Assembly: GCA_019637435.1 (NCBI GenBank)
Contig: JAHBVO010000001.1
Span: 1,736,001-1,800,000 of the forward strand
Origin: Candidatus Obscuribacterales bacterium
Lineage (GTDB): Bacteria; Cyanobacteriota; Vampirovibrionia; Obscuribacterales; Obscuribacteraceae
Length of the DNA stretch: 64,000 nucleotides
Direction of reading: 5' to 3'
In this document: positions 24,929-34,212 of the stretch, in pieces
Layout of the letters: every line of letters begins with the position of its first letter
Position numbering within the stretch: position 1 is the first letter of the stretch
Program-made: the position numbers and the translations under genes
Notes under the pieces: generated by a model
Databases searched by the model: none
Told to the model about the DNA's origin: nothing
What the model saw: the letters and a program-made list of their open reading frames with translations, nothing else

Positions 24929-27508
24929 ATGAATCTTGAATCTCTTCCGATTGATAACGTTCTTCCGCAGTTGATACAGCAACTGACGGTAGGTGGCGCT
25001 GTTGTTCTAAAGGCGGAGCCTGGCGCCGGCAAGACAACGCGTATCCCTCCTGCAATCCTTGATGCCGGCTTAGCCGAACTTGGAAATAAACAGCCTGGAC
25101 AGATCGTTGTTTTGCAGCCTCGACGAGTTGCTGCTCGTGCGGCTGCAGCGCGCATGTCTGAGGAACGAGGCACCGCACTCGGTGCTGACGTCGGCTATCG
25201 CGTCAGGCATGAGAGCAAGGCTTCCAGGCTAACTCGAATTCTGGTTTGTACCGAGGGCGTATTTTTGCGACGGTTGCAAGATGATCCTCTTATAGAAGAT
25301 GTGGCGGTTGTTATTTTTGACGAGTTCCACGAGCGCAGTATAGATGGCGATCTGGCTTTGGCTCTGATCGCTCAGGTTCGACGAGATGTGCGACCGGACC
25401 TGCGTGTAGTGGTAATGTCTGCAACTCTGGATAGTGCACCGATTGCGTCATTTCTGAATAACTGCCCGGCTATTGAGAGTCCTGGAAAGACTTTTCCCGT
25501 GGCTATAGACTATTTGCAATTCCCTTCCCGCGCACCGATTGAGAAACTGGCGAGCGAGGGAGTCGAAAAAATTTTTTCTGCTACATCCGGCGATATTCTC
25601 GTGTTTTTGCCTGGCGTTGGAGAAATTAGAGAGACGCAGTCCGCCCTGGACTCATTTTCTGCGCATCAAAATGTCAATGTCATGCCGCTTTATGGCGAGA
25701 TGCAATTGCAAGATCAATTGGCTGTTCTTCGAAAGGGACCGAATCGAAAAGTTGTTCTTTCGACAAACGTCGCCGAGACTTCACTAACTATTAGTGGTAT
25801 CACTGCCGTCGTTGATAGCGGCTATGCCAGGTTGAATAAATTTGAGCCGACGGTCGGAATCAACCGTCTCGCTCTTTCTCGTATCTCCAAAGCAGCTGCT
25901 GTGCAGAGAGCTGGACGCGCCGGTCGAACAGCGCCAGGCACATGTCTTCGACTGTGGACGGAGCGTGAGCACATGGCCTTGCCGGAATTTGAATTGCCGG
26001 AAATTGAGCGAGTAGATCTGTCTGAGTGTATTTTGCAACTGCTTGCCTGGGGAGAGAACAATGTCGATGCCTTCCCCTGGTTTGAGAAACCTCCGGCCTT
26101 GGCTATTGAGAATGCTCTACAGCTTCTGGAGCGACTCGATGCCATTTGCGATGGAAGACTTACGGATCTCGGCCGGACAATGGCGCGATTTCCTCTTCAA
26201 CCAAGAATGGCTCGCTTGCTGATCGACGGTGCAAAAGCAGGTCAGACGGAACGTTCTGCCCTGTGCGCCGCACTCCTGTCCGAGAAACCACCCTTCCGAG
26301 CGATTGATTCCGCTACTCCAGGATCACATCAGACCGATTCTGACGTCTTGGAGCAGGTGCGCGCAGTTGAAAACTTCGATGCGCACGGAATCAGGGATTC
26401 GATGATGGGAATGATCGTTCCTGGTGCTGCCAAGCAAATTCTTCGAACAAAGAACCAGTTGATGAGGCTGGTTGAAGACGCCAACCTGGGCTCTGATGCC
26501 GTCACCAAACGTCTGTTGCCTGGGAGGAGTGGCGTTGGTGCTGAATTACAGCTCTCGTCAGATGAAGCCGTTCTCCGGTCCATAATGACTGCCTTTCCTG
26601 ATCGCATCTGTAAACGCCGGCAGCTGAAAGAGCGTCGCGCTGTCATGGTTGGTGGGAAAGGTGTCTCGCTGTCGGAGCAGTCTAATTTATTCGACTGTGG
26701 ACTGTTTGCCGCGATTGATCTGATTGATTTAAACAAGTCCGACCTGGTAGTCAGGCGTGCATCGCTGGTAGAAAGGGACTGGTTGCCGAGGTCTCAAATT
26801 CATGAGACTGTTGATGTCGTATTCGATACCACGCGACAAAAGGTCGTAGCTTTCAAACGCACCCGCTTTTGCGACCTTCTGCTGGACGAAAACATTACGA
26901 GTATTCCTCCGGAGGTTGATCCAGGGGCTGTTCTTGCCGAAGCTGTTGCTGCGAACTATGACGTCGAAACGCTTGTAGATGAGCAATCGACGGCATACTT
27001 GAATCGCTTGATTTGTTTGAGCAACTGGATTCCGGAACTCGAATTGCCTGAGTTTGGCGCCAAACCCTGGGAAGCGTTTCTCCCCGCGTTGTGCAGCGGA
27101 GCTACGAGCATCAGTGAACTTAAGTCCAGATCGATGATTTCAGCTGTTCAGTCGCAGCTTTCATATGAGCAGTTGACGAGCCTTGAGCGCGATGCACCCG
27201 AATTCATAACTATTCCGAACGGAAGGAAGGTAAAACTTCAGTATGAGGTCGGAAAAACTCCGGTTCTCGCAGCACGAATCCAGGAGTTGTTTGGACTGCG
27301 GGAAACTCCTCGAATAGCGCGTTCTCGCGTAGCAGTGACTATGCATCTGCTTGCTCCTAACTATCGGGTTCAACAGGTGACCGAAGATCTCGCGTCCTTC
27401 TGGAAAAATACCTATCCGCAGGTCAGGAAAGACCTAAAGGGACGGTACCCTAAACACAAATGGCCAGATGATCCCTTTCAACCGTTGGAACCGAAGGCGG
27501 CGAAGTAG
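24929..27508 (+). CDS. hrpB: ATP-dependent helicase HrpB
   Basis: DExH-box helicase of superfamily 2, 859 residues. Motif I AEPGAGKTTR (K35), motif II DEFHER (the DEFH variant typical of HrpB), motif III MSATLD, and motif VI QRAGRAGRTAPG are visible. The helicase-associated and HrpB C-terminal domains follow (RFPLQPRMARLL; ending with TYPQVRKDLKGRYPKHKWPDDP, typical of the family). It probably unwinds RNA; the biological target is not known. The start at 24929 has no Shine-Dalgarno sequence but the domain begins at once. Confidence 0.93.
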   Translation: MNLESLPIDNVLPQLIQQLTVGGAVVLKAEPGAGKTTRIPPAILDAGLAELGNKQPGQIVVLQPRRVAARAAAARMSEERGTALGADVGYRVRHESKASRLTRILVCTEGVFLRRLQDDPLIEDVAVVIFDEFHERSIDGDLALALIAQVRRDVRPDLRVVVMSATLDSAPIASFLNNCPAIESPGKTFPVAIDYLQFPSRAPIEKLASEGVEKIFSATSGDILVFLPGVGEIRETQSALDSFSAHQNVNVMPLYGEMQLQDQLAVLRKGPNRKVVLSTNVAETSLTISGITAVVDSGYARLNKFEPTVGINRLALSRISKAAAVQRAGRAGRTAPGTCLRLWTEREHMALPEFELPEIERVDLSECILQLLAWGENNVDAFPWFEKPPALAIENALQLLERLDAICDGRLTDLGRTMARFPLQPRMARLLIDGAKAGQTERSALCAALLSEKPPFRAIDSATPGSHQTDSDVLEQVRAVENFDAHGIRDSMMGMIVPGAAKQILRTKNQLMRLVEDANLGSDAVTKRLLPGRSGVGAELQLSSDEAVLRSIMTAFPDRICKRRQLKERRAVMVGGKGVSLSEQSNLFDCGLFAAIDLIDLNKSDLVVRRASLVERDWLPRSQIHETVDVVFDTTRQKVVAFKRTRFCDLLLDENITSIPPEVDPGAVLAEAVAANYDVETLVDEQSTAYLNRLICLSNWIPELELPEFGAKPWEAFLPALCSGATSISELKSRSMISAVQSQLSYEQLTSLERDAPEFITIPNGRKVKLQYEVGKTPVLAARIQELFGLRETPRIARSRVAVTMHLLAPNYRVQQVTEDLASFWKNTYPQVRKDLKGRYPKHKWPDDPFQPLEPKAAK

Positions 27509-27524
27509 TTTTCTCCAGCAGGTT

Positions 27525-28589
27525 CTACGCGCTCTGTTCCAGCAGGGCGCGCAAGCCAGGTAGGACTTGCTCGTGCCAGAAATATTCTGATACGTGCAGC
27601 AGAAACGACACATTAGTGATGACGCCGTATTGCGGGTCACTTCTAGTATCCAGAGGCATTAGCTTTTGCAAATTCACTTTGTCCTGATAAGGCTTCGCAA
27701 CAGCGAGGCTATACTGAACTCCATGATGTGCAGCTATCGGACCTAGCGATTTTCTCAAAACGCTAATTCGGCAGTCGTGAGACTTTTCCAGAATTGAAAT
27801 CAGGGTGCCGGGGTCATATACAGGCTGATCGGTGCAATCGACGAGCACCACCCCTGGTAGCACCTCTTTTGCGGTTTTAGATAAGTCTTGCGCCACTACT
27901 ACGGCATCATCATATGCTGCGACGCCCTTCATTAGACGTTCTTCTGCGGGCTTATCTCCCTGGACCGCGGCTACCCAGTCTGAGAAAAGTTTTTGCGTAG
28001 ATCGTTCTCTAAGGTCGTGATTTTTTGCGTCATATGATGGAAGTGTTGCCGCGCCCTTCGCAAGCAGTTGTGAAATAGGACTGCCCGTCACTTGCAGAAA
28101 GGGTTCGCCATCGAGCAAGGCTGCGTCTCCGTCAAGTTCGGGATAGGAAATGCCTACTGCTTTCATGGCGGCCGTGAGACCGTCCGGATCCGGGTCGGCG
28201 ATAACTGCCACGGCGTTCTTGAACTCGCCTGCTTCCACCAATGTGCTGCACGCGGGGTGAAGCCGGCGGACCGTAATTACGCAATCATCACCGAGCAATT
28301 TTTCCAGCTTGGCTGTGCCCTGCTGCACCAACACGTCCCGTTGATTGACGGGTTCGCCGTCAATGCCATGATGATCGCGGAAGAAAACTCTGTAACCTTC
28401 CTCTTTTAGTTTCACAACTGCCTCTACGGTTCGCAGTGTGATGGGAGTGTCTATGAAAAGTACGGTATCGCTTGCGCTGGAGCGCATCGCATTAGCCTCG
28501 CGCACGAACTCCAGAATACTTTCAACATCTCCGGATGTGAAGGCTTTGATGAATAGCGTTGGAACGCTGTTAATACTGAACGAAATCAC
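27525..28589 (-). CDS. DHH-phosphoesterase-like protein with swapped motif order
   Basis: 354 residues. Early in the protein is FIDTPITLRT followed by VFFRDHHG, the DHH motif with the preceding aspartate. Then comes HPACSTLVEAG. Only later does the sequence ADPDPDGLTAAM appear, which resembles motif I (D-x-D-x-D-G) that comes first in RecJ and oligo-ribonuclease enzymes. The motif set fits a Mn-dependent phosphoesterase whose order is rearranged; substrate unknown. Start is GTG with AGGA seven bases upstream. It converges with hrpB. Unsure whether it is a true enzyme. Confidence 0.6.
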   Translation of the reverse strand: MISFSINSVPTLFIKAFTSGDVESILEFVREANAMRSSASDTVLFIDTPITLRTVEAVVKLKEEGYRVFFRDHHGIDGEPVNQRDVLVQQGTAKLEKLLGDDCVITVRRLHPACSTLVEAGEFKNAVAVIADPDPDGLTAAMKAVGISYPELDGDAALLDGEPFLQVTGSPISQLLAKGAATLPSYDAKNHDLRERSTQKLFSDWVAAVQGDKPAEERLMKGVAAYDDAVVVAQDLSKTAKEVLPGVVLVDCTDQPVYDPGTLISILEKSHDCRISVLRKSLGPIAAHHGVQYSLAVAKPYQDKVNLQKLMPLDTRSDPQYGVITNVSFLLHVSEYFWHEQVLPGLRALLEQSA

Positions 28590-28713
28590 TGAACTGTCCT
28601 AACCTTTCAACACAATGGTAAATTCTTGAAAACGGCTATGACCGTTTAGATACGGCATGTACTTTAAGCCTGTAAAATGTGAGCCGTATGAAAAGCCCGC
28701 AGGTACAAACGTT

Positions 28714-29778
28714 ATGACAACTTCTCAAGTAGTCTCATTTGACCCGAACAGCCTCGGTCAGAAGGATTCCAACATATTCGGTTTGCCCTTCTCTCCGGAA
28801 GAGGCGCAGATGGTGCTCATTCCCGTGCCATGGGAAGTTACCGTCTCCTATCGCGCTGGTACGGCAAGTGGTCCAGCAGCCATTATGGAAGCATCGAAGC
28901 AAGTTGATCTGTTTGAGCCTCTGCTTAAGGACGCCTGGAAAATCGGCTTTGCGATGATGGCGATTCCCGAGACCCTCGTTTCTCTCAACCATGAGATGCG
29001 CGCCAAGGCTGAAAAGTACATCAATTTGTTATGTGACGGAGAAACGCCCGAAACAAATTCTGAAATGCAGAGACTGCTAGCCGAGGTGAACAAGGCGTGT
29101 GCCGTCATGAACGCCTGGGTGAAGGAGACGGCCCAAGCTGTTTTGGATCAGGGCAAGTTCGCGGCGCTGGTCGGCGGAGATCACTCGACCCCGCTTGGGC
29201 TTATGCAAGCCGTGGGAGAGGAACATGGTGACTTTGGGGTTCTGCACTTCGATGCTCATGCAGACCTTCGAGACGCATATGAGGGTTTCACGTACTCACA
29301 TGCCTCCATCATGTTTAACGCGCTGCGGGAAGTACCTCAGTTGAAGAAGCTGGTTCAAGTAGGGATCCGCGACTACTGCGAAGACGAACGCAATCTGATT
29401 GATCAATCAAATGGACGTGTCGTTACCTATTACGATCGCGATTTGAAGGCCAAACTTTATAGCGGCGACTCCTGGAAATCTATCTGTCAGGAAGCTGTTG
29501 CAACGTTACCCGAGAAGGTGTATGTGAGCTTCGATATCGACGGTTTGGATCCGAAGCTGTGTCCCAATACAGGCACTCCTGTCCCAGGCGGTTTGGAACT
29601 GGAGCAGGCACTGTATATGGTGCAGGTTTTAGTTGAAAGCGGAAAGAAGATTGTTTCGTTCGACGTTAATGAGGTCGCTCCTGGAGAAGACGAATGGGAT
29701 GCAAACGTCGGTGCGCGTTTGTTATACCGATTAGCTAATCTAGCGGCTTTGAGTCAAGGTCTGAAGCCGATTATTTAG
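28714..29778 (+). CDS. Agmatinase/arginase-family ureohydrolase
   Basis: 354-residue binuclear-manganese hydrolase that releases urea or formamide from guanidino compounds (agmatine, arginine, formiminoglutamate). Metal-binding motifs are complete: GGDHS, DAHADLRD and SFDIDGLDP, followed by the typical GGL and late E of the substrate pocket. The insertion between residues 85 and 125 is longer than in short agmatinases. Exact substrate is not decided by the sequence. The ATG at 28714 is the likely start; an earlier ATG 57 bases upstream has no better support. A terminator-like hairpin follows. Confidence 0.87.
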   Translation: MTTSQVVSFDPNSLGQKDSNIFGLPFSPEEAQMVLIPVPWEVTVSYRAGTASGPAAIMEASKQVDLFEPLLKDAWKIGFAMMAIPETLVSLNHEMRAKAEKYINLLCDGETPETNSEMQRLLAEVNKACAVMNAWVKETAQAVLDQGKFAALVGGDHSTPLGLMQAVGEEHGDFGVLHFDAHADLRDAYEGFTYSHASIMFNALREVPQLKKLVQVGIRDYCEDERNLIDQSNGRVVTYYDRDLKAKLYSGDSWKSICQEAVATLPEKVYVSFDIDGLDPKLCPNTGTPVPGGLELEQALYMVQVLVESGKKIVSFDVNEVAPGEDEWDANVGARLLYRLANLAALSQGLKPII

Positions 29779-29819
29779 CTCGATTGTCTTCTGCATACGC
29801 GTGTCTCGATTATGTGCAG

Positions 29820-29850
29820 GAAGTGGAACACTTCTTCAAAAATTTTTTTT
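29820..29850 (+). terminator. Terminator of the ureohydrolase gene
   Basis: GAAGTG-GAA-CACTTC forms a short stem and is followed, after TTCAAAAA, by eight Ts. The rest of the 319-base gap to 30097 contains one further GGGGC/GCCCC hairpin and no gene. Confidence 0.5.
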
Positions 29851-30097
29851 GCAGCTGGTTGTTTCTCGAAGTGAGTCTCACTCCTATATAAGGAATAGTC
29901 AGGAAGAGGGAGTATTGGGGTGAAAATGTGACAGGGGCAGAGTTTTGAGCCCCTATTGCTCGCGCGGATTGAAAATCTTGCGGATAAATTTCTGGTGGAA
30001 ACACAGGCGGACTTCTTGCGTCTAGTGTCTTGTTCGGTACTGAAATCACTGGTTGTTAATTGCGTTGAACTTATCGCGTTTAATCAAAGGAGTTATT

Positions 30098-30460
30098 ATG
30101 AAACGTCTTCTATCTATCGCAGCTGTAGCGCTTGTCACCAGCGGATTCTTCGCGCCGGCAGCCAATGCTCAAAATATCTGGAACAACAATATCAATATGT
30201 CGCAGTCGCAATTACAAGCGCGCGTAAACATGGGGATTCGAACTGGTGCGTTGACCAGGCGCGAGGCAAATGATTTGCAATTCAAACTAAATCGCTTCGC
30301 TGACATCGAACGCAGTATGCGCCGGCACGGTCTTTCGTTCAGAGAACGTAACTCGCTAAATGCTCAGCTGTCGAAGCTCAGTGTCGAAATTAATCGTCAG
30401 CTCTCAGACACCGATCGTAAGTGGAATAGAAACCACAAGCGTCCGTACTGGTATCGCTAG
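30098..30460 (+). CDS. Small exported helical protein
   Basis: 120 residues. Signal peptide at 1-25 (LLSIAAVALVTSGFFAPAANAQ) with an AxA cleavage site. The mature part is helical and basic; RRxxxxRxGL-like segments (RTGALTRREANDLQFKLN, RRHGLSFRERNSLNAQL) form two related helix pairs and may reflect an internal duplication. No family recognised. AAGGAG lies close before the ATG. Confidence 0.7.
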   Translation: MKRLLSIAAVALVTSGFFAPAANAQNIWNNNINMSQSQLQARVNMGIRTGALTRREANDLQFKLNRFADIERSMRRHGLSFRERNSLNAQLSKLSVEINRQLSDTDRKWNRNHKRPYWYR

Positions 30461-30649
30461 GCAACGACGTTTTGCGGTGAGCAGAACGGTTTCGGTGTTA
30501 CGACAATTTACTGAAAGTTACGCTAGGGGAAGCAATTACTTGCTTCCCTTCGTGTTGAGTAATCATTCGAGAATCTTCAAAGGTTTCGACCACTGAAGTT
30601 GTGCTATACAACTTTATGGACAAAAGTTTGGACGAAACTGGAGAGAAAA

Positions 30650-31624
30650 ATGAAACTGCTGGTCGCCGTGGACGGTTCCGAATGCTGTAGAGAAGCGGTC
30701 AGGCATCTGCGCTTGAGTGGAATTTCCATGGGCGCTCGGGTGCGTTTTGTGAACGTAATGAAGGTTGGCGAACTGGCTAAGAATGTCTCTCCGCTTCTTA
30801 ATGAGACGATTTCGTTGCTAACCAACGCCAGTTCCGTGGAAACCATCTACCTGGAAGGTGACCCGGCTACCCGCATAGTCGAATATGCCGCCGAATGGGA
30901 AGCTGATTTGATTGCTGTTGCGACGAGCGATAAGCGCGGTTTAGAGCGGCTTCTATTGGGAAGCGTGGCGCGGTCAATTCTCACAAACTCTGATTGCCCG
31001 GTGCTGGTGCTTCGTGGCGAACCTGCGTCAATGAATAATGTGTTGGTCGCGGCTGATGATAGCGATAGCTCTGCTGCGGCCGTGGAGTGGCTCTCCAATC
31101 AAAGTTGGGCGAAACATAAGAACCTTGCGCTCCTATCTGTTATGCACGAACTTCCGTTATCATTCGAATCGGAGTTTAGCAGTGTGGAATCTGCCTCGGA
31201 ATCACTCTTGCGTAAGCAGCGGGAAGAAATTCGTTTAGCACACCTCACTCAATGTTGGAGTGAGTTGTGCGCCTCGCATCTTCAAAAAACTCAGATACCA
31301 TTTGTTGTTACCGATGGTCTTCCAAGTGCTTCAATTCTCGAACTTTCAAAAAGTTGGCCGGTTGATCTAATTGTGCTTGGTTCAAATTGTCGAACAGGCA
31401 TGGATAAATTGATTCATGGCAGCGTTTCGGAGGCGGTTGCTGACAAAGCAAATTGCTCCGTGCTGGTGGTACGAGATGTGGTGGCAACTAAATTCGAAGA
31501 AATACGTATTCAAATAGGGGTGTCGACCCAAATTGGAAATGAAGGTCCGCCGAGCCAGAAGGGACGAGTCAGCACTTCGTTGGCTGTAAACGATTTTGCT
31601 CCGCATTTCCCTGCAATGATGTGA
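30650..31624 (+). CDS. Tandem universal stress protein
   Basis: 324 residues with two UspA domains. Domain 1 (1-140) begins KLLVAVDGSECC, with LIAVATSDKRGLERLLLGSVARSI containing the G-2x-G-9x-[ST] ATP-binding pattern. Domain 2 (140-300) begins NNVLVAADDSDSS and contains IVLGSNCRTGMDKLIHGSVSEAV. Both retain ATP-binding residues, so the protein probably binds ATP or AMP in stress or stasis. The final 30 residues are outside the fold. GGAGAG before the ATG gives the start. Confidence 0.87.
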   Translation: MKLLVAVDGSECCREAVRHLRLSGISMGARVRFVNVMKVGELAKNVSPLLNETISLLTNASSVETIYLEGDPATRIVEYAAEWEADLIAVATSDKRGLERLLLGSVARSILTNSDCPVLVLRGEPASMNNVLVAADDSDSSAAAVEWLSNQSWAKHKNLALLSVMHELPLSFESEFSSVESASESLLRKQREEIRLAHLTQCWSELCASHLQKTQIPFVVTDGLPSASILELSKSWPVDLIVLGSNCRTGMDKLIHGSVSEAVADKANCSVLVVRDVVATKFEEIRIQIGVSTQIGNEGPPSQKGRVSTSLAVNDFAPHFPAMM

Positions 31625-31735
31625 GAAAGACTTCGCGTTCGTAACCTGGACTGAAAACAATAAACTCACCACACCAGGACGTGGAATTTTTTGCTGGTGT
31701 ATTATTGGTTTACTCTATGAAGGAGCGAACCGCCC

Positions 31736-32314
31736 GTGATATCACATGATCTATTCCAGCATATTCGTTTGATTGTCGGTATGATTATGAGCCTTGCACT
31801 GGCTCGCTTGCTAAACGGCTCCGCTCGGTTTATTCAACATCCGACGAAAGTCAAAGTTTATCCAGTACACATCGGCTGGGTCTTTACGCTGCTCCTGTTT
31901 CTCGTGCATTTTTGGTGGTGGGAGTTTCGCCTGGAAGACATTCAGAATTGGACATTTGAAACTTATCTGCTGATAGTTTCCTACGTCATATCGTTTTTTC
32001 TTCTATCCACGCTGCTGTTTCCAGACGATATGAGCGAATACGCCGGCTTCGAGGATTACTTCAAATCCAGGCGCAAATGGTTTTTCGCTATTCTCGCAGT
32101 CACTTTCGTGCTTGATACTTTTGATGGGCTAGTCAAAGGAGCCTCTTACATAGCTCATCTCGGTCTTGAGTTTCCCTGGCGAAATGTTGTCAGTGTTGTA
32201 CTGTGCGTTGCTGCGATGTTCATTCGCAGCGAGGCTTTTCAAATTGGCTTTGTTGCGGTGACTTTACTGTATGAGCTATCTTGGATTTTCAGGCTGTACC
32301 ATACGGTTCAATAA
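31736..32314 (+). CDS. Polytopic membrane protein of unknown function
   Basis: 192 residues with five or six hydrophobic segments (about 9-24, 45-65, 75-95, 117-135, 150-168, 170-188). The first loop carries a Trp-rich element HFWWWEF. No enzymatic motif recognised. Start at GTG 31736, served by a distant AAGGAG. It converges with an exported protein gene six bases away. Confidence 0.65.
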   Translation: MISHDLFQHIRLIVGMIMSLALARLLNGSARFIQHPTKVKVYPVHIGWVFTLLLFLVHFWWWEFRLEDIQNWTFETYLLIVSYVISFFLLSTLLFPDDMSEYAGFEDYFKSRRKWFFAILAVTFVLDTFDGLVKGASYIAHLGLEFPWRNVVSVVLCVAAMFIRSEAFQIGFVAVTLLYELSWIFRLYHTVQ

Positions 32315-32319
32315 GGACT

Positions 32320-33099
32320 TTATTTCGAGCCTGAGAAGTTGAGCATCATTTCTTCGATTCCTTTGCCTGCCACGACGGCCGCCAGCGAGGGAGCTGGTCT
32401 AAGACCTTGTGAGGGAGCGGAGAAGAATGCGACCGGTTTTTTCACATTTGTGATTGAGTTTGTCTTCAGACTGGTCTTCGCCGGCTGTCCTACTGCCTTA
32501 GATTGAGCTTCGAGAACAACGCTCGAGTTTGGAGTGGTCAGATATAATCCCTCGCAGAACGCGGCGGCACCTCGGCTAAGCTTAAGATGAGCGGTTGCGA
32601 TGAATGTCATTCTCGTAGGCTGTCTTTTTTCGCTCGACGAGCGATAGAAACTGCCCACATAACCGCTTCCGGTATGGCTGATGCGGCTATTTTTCAATGC
32701 CGGCATACCCATGAATGTCAACTTCTGCGGCGGATTCTTTGGGTCATCAAATAGCTTGCGATTCGAGGCCGAGAGTGACTCGATGCCTGATTCATGCCAT
32801 TCTCTTTGTGAGATTGAGAACGATTGCTTGTCGTGGTTCCAACAGTGAACGTCCCAGTCCGGTGCTGATGAAACCACATGCAAAAGACCGTTCATAGCAT
32901 CGAGTCTGGCGTGATCGCGTGCCAGGTACAGCTTCATTTTGCCGATTTTTTGGTCGTCCTGATCGATCAGTATGCAGTCGACAAGTTTATCAGTAGCCGC
33001 TTTCGGCTTATCAGCTGCAACACCTGGTGAGTGCAACATCGAACAGGTCGCTGTTAAAACTGCCATTGCTAGTTTCAGGTGAAGAGACTGCTTTTGCAT
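32320..33099 (-). CDS. Exported protein, paralogue of the one at 53.1 kb
   Basis: 259 residues. Signal peptide at 1-29. The mature protein shares a pattern with the gene at 53115-53867: IGKMKLYLARDHARLD matches LGKTKLMLTPTAVRMD, SSAPDWDV matches LKAPTWDV, and VKKPVAFFSAPSQGL matches VPVPTAEFDVPSGL, all in the same order. I read this as one family of beta-rich periplasmic proteins of unknown function. The fold might resemble lipoprotein-carrier types, but I cannot show it. No Shine-Dalgarno sequence precedes the ATG. Confidence 0.7.
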   Translation of the reverse strand: MQKQSLHLKLAMAVLTATCSMLHSPGVAADKPKAATDKLVDCILIDQDDQKIGKMKLYLARDHARLDAMNGLLHVVSSAPDWDVHCWNHDKQSFSISQREWHESGIESLSASNRKLFDDPKNPPQKLTFMGMPALKNSRISHTGSGYVGSFYRSSSEKRQPTRMTFIATAHLKLSRGAAAFCEGLYLTTPNSSVVLEAQSKAVGQPAKTSLKTNSITNVKKPVAFFSAPSQGLRPAPSLAAVVAGKGIEEMMLNFSGSK

Positions 33100-33191
33100 T
33101 CGACGTCGTCTTGCATGCGGTGAATGTCATGCTTCTATTAAATCACGTCTAAGAAACACCCACTCCGCTACATCAACTTGCTCGGGTGGTA

Positions 33192-34007
33192 TCAGTATTG
33201 TTGTCTTTCGACATCTCCGAAGTTGAAGTTCTGAATAGTCGTTTGTGCTGCCGTGCTGACATTAGCTTCCTGCGCGACAATCTGGCGTCTTGAACCACGC
33301 GGATACTCTAGGATTTTGTTGCCGTTGAGCGCGTAAATAGCCTGTATAACAGCCTGATCGTAAGAAGGGAATTGTGAGTTTTGCGTCAGCCGAACGTTGA
33401 TAATCTTTCGATTTGGAAGAACGTTCAAAAAGTACCAGACTGAAGTTCCATTTGGATAACGGCTCTGCATCATTTGAGTTCGTGGATCCCAGACGAAATG
33501 AATATTGTTGTGGACATTGATGTTCTTAATCGTATTTGCTTGAATAGCCTGTATAAGGTTGTTGCGCCACCGGTCCCACTCAATTGCCAGTTCTTGATTG
33601 TTGTCGTCCGGATCGTCTGATGCGCTGCCGGACAATGTGGTATCAGTCGCATTTCCCTGGAGTGGTTGTCCGCGGTCTTGCATTCCCTGCTGGGCGTCCA
33701 TCTGCCAGTTAGCGTCACCGGCACCGCCTTCTAAAATTGTGTCGTCTGTTCCGCCAGTGATTTCACTTTGTTCGATTCCACCTTGCAGTGGTTTTACTCG
33801 TTGATTTTGTTTGTGGTGGCGAGTGTCTTTTGACTCAGAATTCGGTACGTCAGACTCTTGAGATTGAGATTCGCTTACGGGATCAGGCAGAAACTGGTTG
33901 GGATCCTGAGATTGGTTCTGAGCGAACGCCGGTGCGAAGAGGTTTGTCGAAAGGGCGATCGACAAAATGATGTTCTTGCTCAGTTTCCGGTGTCTCATTG
34001 TTCTCAT
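33192..34007 (-). CDS. Exported TonB-C-like protein
   Basis: 271 residues. A signal peptide (to about residue 30) leads to a disordered Gln/Ser/Asp-rich region containing LQGGIEQSE and LQGNATDTTL. A C-terminal domain (about 140-255) resembles TonB/TolA C-terminal domains: WDRWRNNLIQAIQANT, a strand SVWYFLNVLPNRKIINVRL and YDQAVIQAIYALNGN. No membrane anchor other than the signal peptide. AGGA eight bases before the ATG at 34007. Its partner is unknown. Confidence 0.72.
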   Translation of the reverse strand: MRTMRHRKLSKNIILSIALSTNLFAPAFAQNQSQDPNQFLPDPVSESQSQESDVPNSESKDTRHHKQNQRVKPLQGGIEQSEITGGTDDTILEGGAGDANWQMDAQQGMQDRGQPLQGNATDTTLSGSASDDPDDNNQELAIEWDRWRNNLIQAIQANTIKNINVHNNIHFVWDPRTQMMQSRYPNGTSVWYFLNVLPNRKIINVRLTQNSQFPSYDQAVIQAIYALNGNKILEYPRGSRRQIVAQEANVSTAAQTTIQNFNFGDVERQQY

Positions 34008-34212
34008 CACAGGTGTCCTATTACTTTGTACCCGAGATTATCATCAAGCTTGCAAGCGAATTTCGCTTGTTTGTCAGTCATCCCTTATGGGGGGCAAGAA
34101 ATATTTCTCAGGCTGCACTCCTGTTTAAACCGGCTCATAATACGGTTGTGAAGCTGGACAATTCTCGACGTAAATGTACAATGGCTTTCCGGTTTTAGTA
34201 TCGAGGAGTTTT

